DNA from: Candidatus Gemmiger excrementigallinarum
GTDB lineage: Bacteria > Bacillota > Clostridia > Oscillospirales > Ruminococcaceae
Direction of reading: 5' to 3'
NCBI GenBank assembly: GCA_019116445.1
Contig: DXBP01000052.1
Location: forward strand, 1-64,000
DNA: 64,000 nucleotides
A program made the translations under genes and the position numbers. Positions 58,549-64,000 of the stretch are shown piece after piece (position 1 is the first letter of the stretch; each line of letters opens with the position of its first letter). The notes beneath the pieces were generated by a model. It saw nothing but the letters and a program-made list of their open reading frames with translations. It ran no database searches and was not told the DNA's origin.

Positions 58549-60639
58549 ATGGAATTGCTATGCGTACTGGCGGCGGTGCTGGCCCTGTTTCTGGCCTGCG
58601 CGGCGCTGACGCTCAAAGCCCGGGTACCGGCGGGCATGGCCCCGCTGACGGTGCTTTCCGGTATTGCCGCGGTGTTCACGCTGGCAGGAATGGCCGGGGT
58701 ACTCTACCCGGCAGCCTGGGCTGTGTACGCCCTCTGCGCGGCGGGGGGCATCTGGGCATTGTGGCCCCGCAAAGGCGCCGCACCGGACTGGAAAGCCCTG
58801 TTCACCCCCGGCAGCGTGCTGTTCTGGGGCATGACCCTGGCTTTTGCGGTGTATTTTTCCATCCGCCAGCCGATGGCCAGCGGATACGATGAACTCAGCC
58901 TGTGGGCTACCGCGGTCAAGGTCACCAAGGTGGATAACAGCCTGTATTCCACCGCCACACTGGGCACCCCCTGGGCGGTGACCCAGAACCCCGGCCTGCC
59001 GCTTATCAGCTACTTTTTCCAGTTCTTCGGCAGCTACGCCGACTGGAAGATCTATCTTGCATACGACGCACTCTATTTTGCCTGTTATGCGGCGGTGCTC
59101 AGCGCGCTACCCTGGAAGAAATGGCGGGTGGCGGTGCCGCTGGCAGCGGTGCTGTGGTGCACGCCCTTCTTCTTTACCATTTATAACCACACCATCTACC
59201 TGGCCGATACCTACCTGACCTCCTACGGCGATGTGCCGGCAGGTCTGGTGTTTGGCGGTGCGGTGGCCATGTGGCTGGCCCTGCGCCAGACCGATGGCCC
59301 CCGCTGGGCTGTGCTGCCGGTGCTGGCTCTGGCGGCCAACCTGAAAGCCAACGACTTTGTGCTGAGTCTGGCCGCGGCGGGGCTCATTGCCGTGGATGCC
59401 TGGTTCTTCTGTGATGGATCGTTCAAGAAGGGCCTGGCCCGCCGCACCGGATTTGCGGCGGCCTGCTTCGCCGCGCCCATGGCGATCTATTACCTGTGGA
59501 ATGTGCGCTATGTGGGCTGGCTGGTGGCCCGCAACAGTGATTCCGGCGGCGTGGGCGAAACGTCTGCCGCCCTCTCCGACGTTGTTATCAACGGCGTCAA
59601 GATCCTGCTGGGCCAGCCGGTGGAGGGCTTTTTTGCCGAGCGGCAGCCCCAGTTCCTGCAGGCCATGGCCGATATGGGCCACCAGTTCTGGACCAGCGAC
59701 GGCAAACTGAGCATGATCGGGCAGGGCCGCAACGTGGTGCTGCTCATTCTGCTGCTGTTCGCGGTGGCCTTTGTGGTGGCCGCCGGCTGGCAGCTGCGGG
59801 CGCGCATCGCAGCCCTGGCGGTGTTGTCCACCGGCTGTTTCGCGGGCTACAACCTGATGCTGGCCCTCAGCTACGGCTTCATCTTCAAGCCCTTCCAGGC
59901 CGAAGGACTCTACGACTACAACCGTTACATCTACAGCTATTACATCGGCTGGTTCCTCATGGCGGTGGCCTGCCTGGCCACGGCGCTGCTGCCCCAGATG
60001 TGCAATCGGGTCAAACTTGTAAAGGAAAAAGACGGCCCCACGGCGATGTTTGTTTCTACCCGGTATACGCCCCGCTGGGGACTGGCCGGGCAGGGCGTGG
60101 TACTGCTGCTGGCGGCGGCTATGCTGCTGCGGCAGAATCAGGTAGTCCTGCCCCAGCTCAGCGTGCTGGGGTTTGCCGACAGCGAATTTTCCGACCGGCG
60201 CTCTGTCCGGGCCGAGGCAGACCTTGTGTGCAGTTATCTGAACGAGGACGACCGGGTCTTTTTCGTCAGCCAGGGCGATAACGGCGAGCGCTGGTTCTCG
60301 GCAGTGTTCGATTTTTACCCCGTTCTGGTGGATTATTCCGGTATTGCGTCGGAGATGATCGGCGGCGGCGGGGAGTTGGGCCTGCCGGAACTGAAACCGG
60401 AGGAGGACGGCCCCAAAAACTTCTATTATCACGGCTTTACCGCCGAGGAACTGGACGGCATTGTGCGGGACAACGGCTGCACGGTGCTTTACCTGCAAAA
60501 AATTGACGATATTTTTGTGCAAAGTTACGAGGACCTCTTCACCGATGGTCTGGACGCGGCCCTCTCGGGGCAGACGCTGCTCTACCGGGTGACCGATGAC
60601 GGCTTTGCCCCCATGGAAATGGAGGTGCCTGCCTCATGA
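58549..60639 (+). CDS. Polytopic GT-C-like membrane protein, copy 2
   Basis: SGYDELSLWATAVKV; DYNRYIYSYYIGW; DRVFFVSQGDNGERWFSAVFDF, parallel to 55856-57850. Confidence 0.75.
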   Translation: MELLCVLAAVLALFLACAALTLKARVPAGMAPLTVLSGIAAVFTLAGMAGVLYPAAWAVYALCAAGGIWALWPRKGAAPDWKALFTPGSVLFWGMTLAFAVYFSIRQPMASGYDELSLWATAVKVTKVDNSLYSTATLGTPWAVTQNPGLPLISYFFQFFGSYADWKIYLAYDALYFACYAAVLSALPWKKWRVAVPLAAVLWCTPFFFTIYNHTIYLADTYLTSYGDVPAGLVFGGAVAMWLALRQTDGPRWAVLPVLALAANLKANDFVLSLAAAGLIAVDAWFFCDGSFKKGLARRTGFAAACFAAPMAIYYLWNVRYVGWLVARNSDSGGVGETSAALSDVVINGVKILLGQPVEGFFAERQPQFLQAMADMGHQFWTSDGKLSMIGQGRNVVLLILLLFAVAFVVAAGWQLRARIAALAVLSTGCFAGYNLMLALSYGFIFKPFQAEGLYDYNRYIYSYYIGWFLMAVACLATALLPQMCNRVKLVKEKDGPTAMFVSTRYTPRWGLAGQGVVLLLAAAMLLRQNQVVLPQLSVLGFADSEFSDRRSVRAEADLVCSYLNEDDRVFFVSQGDNGERWFSAVFDFYPVLVDYSGIASEMIGGGGELGLPELKPEEDGPKNFYYHGFTAEELDGIVRDNGCTVLYLQKIDDIFVQSYEDLFTDGLDAALSGQTLLYRVTDDGFAPMEMEVPAS

Positions 60640-61301
60640 AAACACTGCAACGCTGGTTTTCCCGCCGCGGCGCCCTGCCGCTGACCTGTTATCTGGTGGC
60701 GGTGGCCCTCTGGCTGGTGCTGGGGGCGGTGCACTGGGGCAGCGATGCCCTGGCCCGCAGCGCCGGTACCATGTACGAAACCGATATCCCTGTGTCTGAC
60801 TGGAAACTGGCAGGCCTGACCGAAACCGCCGCCACCCCGGAAAGCGCCGCCCTCACCACCACCGACGGCGACCCTCAGATGATTCTGGAAGATGTGTCGG
60901 ATATGGTGGTGCGCACCGTCAGCTACACGGTGGAATTTGACGGCGACGCCCGGGAAATGTGCCTGTACTACACCACCAAAGTGGGGGAGGACTATAGCCA
61001 GGACCGCCGGGTGTTCCCGGAATCCCTGGGGGACGGGCGGTATCTCTATACACTGCCCCGCACCTCCATTGTGGCGCTGCGGCTGGACCCCTGCAGCCCC
61101 GACGCCAACAAGACCGTGGGACTGACCTTCACGCCGGGCACCATCTCCCTCAATGCGCCCGAAACGCTGCCCGCTGTCTGGCAGTACTTTGTGCCTACCT
61201 GGTATCAGGCGTTCTGCCTGGTGCTGTACCCGGCGCTGGCGGCTGCGGCCCTCAGCTGGCTGCGGGCTTTAGTATCTGCCTTGCGACGCAAAACTGTATA
61301 A
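60636..61301 (+). CDS. Bitopic membrane protein, copy 2
   Basis: LYYTTKVGEDYSQDRRVFPESLGDGRYLYTLPRTSIVALRLDP parallel to 57850-58527; start overlaps upstream stop. Confidence 0.75.
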   Translation: MKTLQRWFSRRGALPLTCYLVAVALWLVLGAVHWGSDALARSAGTMYETDIPVSDWKLAGLTETAATPESAALTTTDGDPQMILEDVSDMVVRTVSYTVEFDGDAREMCLYYTTKVGEDYSQDRRVFPESLGDGRYLYTLPRTSIVALRLDPCSPDANKTVGLTFTPGTISLNAPETLPAVWQYFVPTWYQAFCLVLYPALAAAALSWLRALVSALRRKTV

Positions 61302-61306
61302 ACGCA

Positions 61307-61338
61307 AAAAATCCACCCCGCACGGGGTGGATTTTTGT
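61307..61338. terminator. Bidirectional terminator
   Basis: aaaaaatccacccc-gcac-ggggtggattttt. Confidence 0.85.
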
Positions 61339-61349
61339 ATGTTCAGGAT

Positions 61350-62339
61350 TCAGGTGATTTTCAAAGCCCGCTGCACCCGGTAGACGATGTACCGGAACAG
61401 CCCCACGATCAGGCTGCATTCCACCCAGATATAGTTGGGCAGGTTGCGCCAGTGGAATTTCGGCTTGTTGACCTTGGGCAGGGCCACTTTTGCTTCCGCA
61501 AAGCCTTTGGCGTAGTCGCCGCCGAAGCCCCGCAGCCGGAACATGACCACTTTCAGAAGGTATCCCAGCAGCATGGGGATGAAGTTGAGAATCAGCATCA
61601 GCAGCGGCTGGTTCTTGTAGGGCAGCAGGATGCTGTTGCGGCCGCTCTGGATGCTCTTGAAGGGATTGTAACGCACCGCGCCGGTGGTGGCGCCGCAGAT
61701 ATGGCGGCAGCGGGCGGTGGGGCAGTAGACGTTTTTGTAGCCGAAGTTGTTGGCCCGCCAGGAAAGGTCCACGTCCTCGTAGTAGGCGAAGAACAGCTCG
61801 TCAAAGACGCCGATTTCGTCCAGGATGGATTTGCGGTAGAGTGCCGCACCGCCGCAGGCACTGAACACCCGGCAGGGTTTTTGGTAACGGCTGGCCTTCA
61901 GGCCGTCGCCGCGCTTGCAGGCAAAGCCCAGGATCGTCACATAGTCGCCGGCGTCGTCGGCCAGTTCCGGTTCATAGTACCGCAGCATCAGGCTGCTCAC
62001 GGCAAAAATCTTGGGGTCGGCGTCGGCGGTTTTCAAAAGTTCTGCCAGCCAGTCCGGTTCGGCAAAGGCGTCGTTGTTGAACAGCGCCACATACTCGCCC
62101 TGGGCGATGGCAATGCCCTGGTTCACCGCGTGGGAAAACCCGGTGTTTGTGGCATTTTCGATGAGGGTGTACCGGTCGTGGCCGCGATAGCTGCGGGCAA
62201 TCTCCAGACTTTCGTCGGTGGAGCCGTTGTCAATGACGATGAGCTCGAAATCCTGCTCGGTCTGCGCCCATACGGATTCGATGGAATCCCGTAGCCAGCC
62301 AGCGCCGTTCAGGTTGGGGATGATGACGGATGCTTTCAT
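61350..62339 (-). CDS. Family 2 glycosyltransferase
   Basis: MKASVIIPNLNGAGWLRDSIESVWAQTEQDFELIVIDNGSTDES. Confidence 0.95.
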   Translation of the reverse strand: MKASVIIPNLNGAGWLRDSIESVWAQTEQDFELIVIDNGSTDESLEIARSYRGHDRYTLIENATNTGFSHAVNQGIAIAQGEYVALFNNDAFAEPDWLAELLKTADADPKIFAVSSLMLRYYEPELADDAGDYVTILGFACKRGDGLKASRYQKPCRVFSACGGAALYRKSILDEIGVFDELFFAYYEDVDLSWRANNFGYKNVYCPTARCRHICGATTGAVRYNPFKSIQSGRNSILLPYKNQPLLMLILNFIPMLLGYLLKVVMFRLRGFGGDYAKGFAEAKVALPKVNKPKFHWRNLPNYIWVECSLIVGLFRYIVYRVQRALKIT

Positions 62340-62357
62340 GCTCTCTCCTTGCTGCCG

Positions 62358-62759
62358 TCAGAAGGCGTAATAGTAGGGGGTGGCGGTCAGCGTCACAAAC
62401 GAGGTCAGCGCCAGCGCAATGCACACCAGAGTGAAAATCACCGCCACGATCATGGTGCGGATCAGCCAGGCCTGGGCCAGCCGCCTGCGGGCGGGATGCT
62501 TGCTGAACCCGAAACTCCACGCCAGGGACAGGATGAACCCTGCAATGGGGATGGAAAAGAGCAGCAGGGTGCCCAGGGTGGCCCACTCCGACAGGGCCGG
62601 CACCACTTCCTCGGGGGCGGGGCGGCTTTCGTCGGTATAGCGTGCCCCGGTGTGGGCCGGGGCGGCGGCAACGGGCTCGGGCGGCAGCGGTGTGCCGCAC
62701 TGGGGGCAGCGGTCAGCGTCGTGGGGCGCCAGCAGACCGCAGTTTTTACAGTAACGCAT
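62358..62759 (-). CDS. Zinc-ribbon membrane protein
   Basis: MRYCKNCGLLAPHDADRCPQCGTPLPPEP plus TM segments. Confidence 0.88.
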   Translation of the reverse strand: MRYCKNCGLLAPHDADRCPQCGTPLPPEPVAAAPAHTGARYTDESRPAPEEVVPALSEWATLGTLLLFSIPIAGFILSLAWSFGFSKHPARRRLAQAWLIRTMIVAVIFTLVCIALALTSFVTLTATPYYYAF

Positions 62760-62774
62760 GGGGAAAACCTCCGT

Positions 62775-63206
62775 TCAGTCCAGCGCCAGATTGCGGTCGA
62801 GCTGGGTATTCAGAATGATCTGCGTGTTGGTGGAGCCGAGCTTCTGCATCTTGGTCAAAAGATGCTCCAGCGCGTCGATGTCGGTGCAGCTGACCTTGAC
62901 AATGAAGTTATAGCTACCGGTCACCCGGAAACATTGCAGTACCTGGGGCTCCTGCTCGATCATCGAAAGAAAACTGGCGCGGGTGGAAGCGTCCACCAGC
63001 ACCGAGATCAGTGCCTCCACCCGGGCCGGAGCGCCGGGGTGGTGCAGCACAACGGTGTAGCCGGCAATGATGCCTTCCTGCTCCAGACGGTGGATGCGGC
63101 TGGAAACCGCAGGGCTCGTCAGACTGACCCGCTGTGCAATGTCTTTCACGGGCATACGTGCATTTTCAGCCAAAAGCTGCAGAATTTTATGATCCAGATC
63201 GTCCAT
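62775..63206 (-). CDS. Lrp/AsnC family regulator
   Basis: MDDLDHKILQLLAENARMPVKDIAQRVSLTSPAVSSRIHRLEQEGIIAGYT. Confidence 0.95.
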   Translation of the reverse strand: MDDLDHKILQLLAENARMPVKDIAQRVSLTSPAVSSRIHRLEQEGIIAGYTVVLHHPGAPARVEALISVLVDASTRASFLSMIEQEPQVLQCFRVTGSYNFIVKVSCTDIDALEHLLTKMQKLGSTNTQIILNTQLDRNLALD

Positions 63207-63431
63207 GAAGAATGAAACCTCGTTTTCACTTTTTGTAGAATTTTGTATAATGCGCACAAAAAAATAAAATGAAGAAAAGTGCCGTTGTGCGGTTTGACAA
63301 AATGGAAAAAGTATGTTTTTTGGGGAACAAACTAAATATAATTAAGCATTTCTTGAAACATTATAATATTTTGAAAAACAAAATACAAGTGTATCGTTTG
63401 ACAATTTAAGAATAAAAGCTATAATAATAGC

Positions 63432-63522
63432 TGTTATCAATCACGACATTCTCTGACCTTTATATACTTTCCCACCCCTCTATGCACAAAAGCCCGCAGG
63501 TAACTGCGGGCTTTTGTGTTTT
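63432..63522 (+). ncRNA. Candidate ~90-nt small RNA (promoter plus strong terminator, no ORF)
   Basis: TTGACA(63398)-16-TATAAT(63420) upstream; CACAAAAGCCCGCAG-GTAA-CTGCGGGCTTTTGTG terminator at 63485-63518 then TTTT. Confidence 0.5.
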
Positions 63523-63687
63523 ACATCTGTTACAACCTGTCGCTCCCCGCATAACAGCAAAACAAATCCGGGGATTTATGAAATTTTCGCAAACATTTGG
63601 GCAACCCTCTTGCACGCCGGGGCAAGAGGGTTTATTATTGTCATTCGTTAATAGTTATCCTATGTTAAGTAAAAAGGAGGGGGAACC

Positions 63688-64000
63688 GTGGTAGAACAGG
63701 CAGAGTTTGAACTTCACGGGCTCATACATTATATGGGGCGCCTGCGGGAAACTTCGGCCCGGGGGATGCGTGCGGCGCTGGCCCAGGCGCCCAAGTGCCG
63801 GTTCGGTATGCTGGAACGGCTGCACTATGCCATACAAACCTATGGCAGCGACGGTGAGATCTACGTCAGTGATCTGGCCCGGGCGGCCAAAAAGCCGCTG
63901 CCGGCGGTATCGCGGGCGCTGCGGCTGCTGGAGCAGGACGGCATGGCTGAACGCCAGACCGACCCGAAGGACCGCCGCAAGACCCTGGTACGGCTCACAC
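63688..64000 (+). CDS. MarR-like wHTH regulator (partial, runs off right edge)
   Basis: GTG after aaggaggggg; IYVSDLARAAKKPLPAVSRALRLLEQDGMAERQTDPKDRRKTLVRLT. Confidence 0.85.
   Translation, partial: MVEQAEFELHGLIHYMGRLRETSARGMRAALAQAPKCRFGMLERLHYAIQTYGSDGEIYVSDLARAAKKPLPAVSRALRLLEQDGMAERQTDPKDRRKTLVRLT

Overview
High-GC Firmicutes chromosome window, probably a gut Ruminococcaceae/Faecalibacterium-Subdoligranulum-Gemmiger-type genome (inferred from gene content and style only). No rRNA or CRISPR array was seen. One tRNA-Pro(TGG) is present. Recognisable loci: the 3' end of a serine recombinase; CPBP and S41 proteases; MarR-MATE; an OmpR-type two-component system with a PepSY lipoprotein; a decayed ECF sigma/anti-sigma locus; a bile-salt-hydrolase-like gene; an arsR-permease-thioredoxin-arsC operon; an MFS gene behind an attenuator-like leader; BlaI with an M56-M23 fusion; an orphan terminase; lacZ; a raffinose/sucrose-type locus (AraC, ABC transporter, GH36, GH13_4-like); a Crp/CoA-disulfide-reductase/rhodanese/thioredoxin cluster; three tandem lipoprotein paralogues; typA, CBS-PPase, gltA, pyrG, cysK; and an envelope-glycan-type operon with a duplicated pair of membrane proteins. 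Most notable non-textbook signals: (i) a leader with the uORF MYRPI* whose codons pair with the MFS RBS, next to a U-tract terminator (15.3-15.5 kb); (ii) a 35-nt hairpin with an invariant core and different but self-complementary arms, twice, each beside a 15-16 bp inverted repeat (40.4 and 49.0 kb); (iii) matching response-regulator direct repeats in front of the regulator gene and the PepSY gene; (iv) several genes that look internally deleted (sigma factor, anti-sigma, YczE, TerS); (v) the duplicated GT-C-like/bitopic modules at 55.9-61.3 kb. All functional assignments come from reading the sequence; no searches were run.
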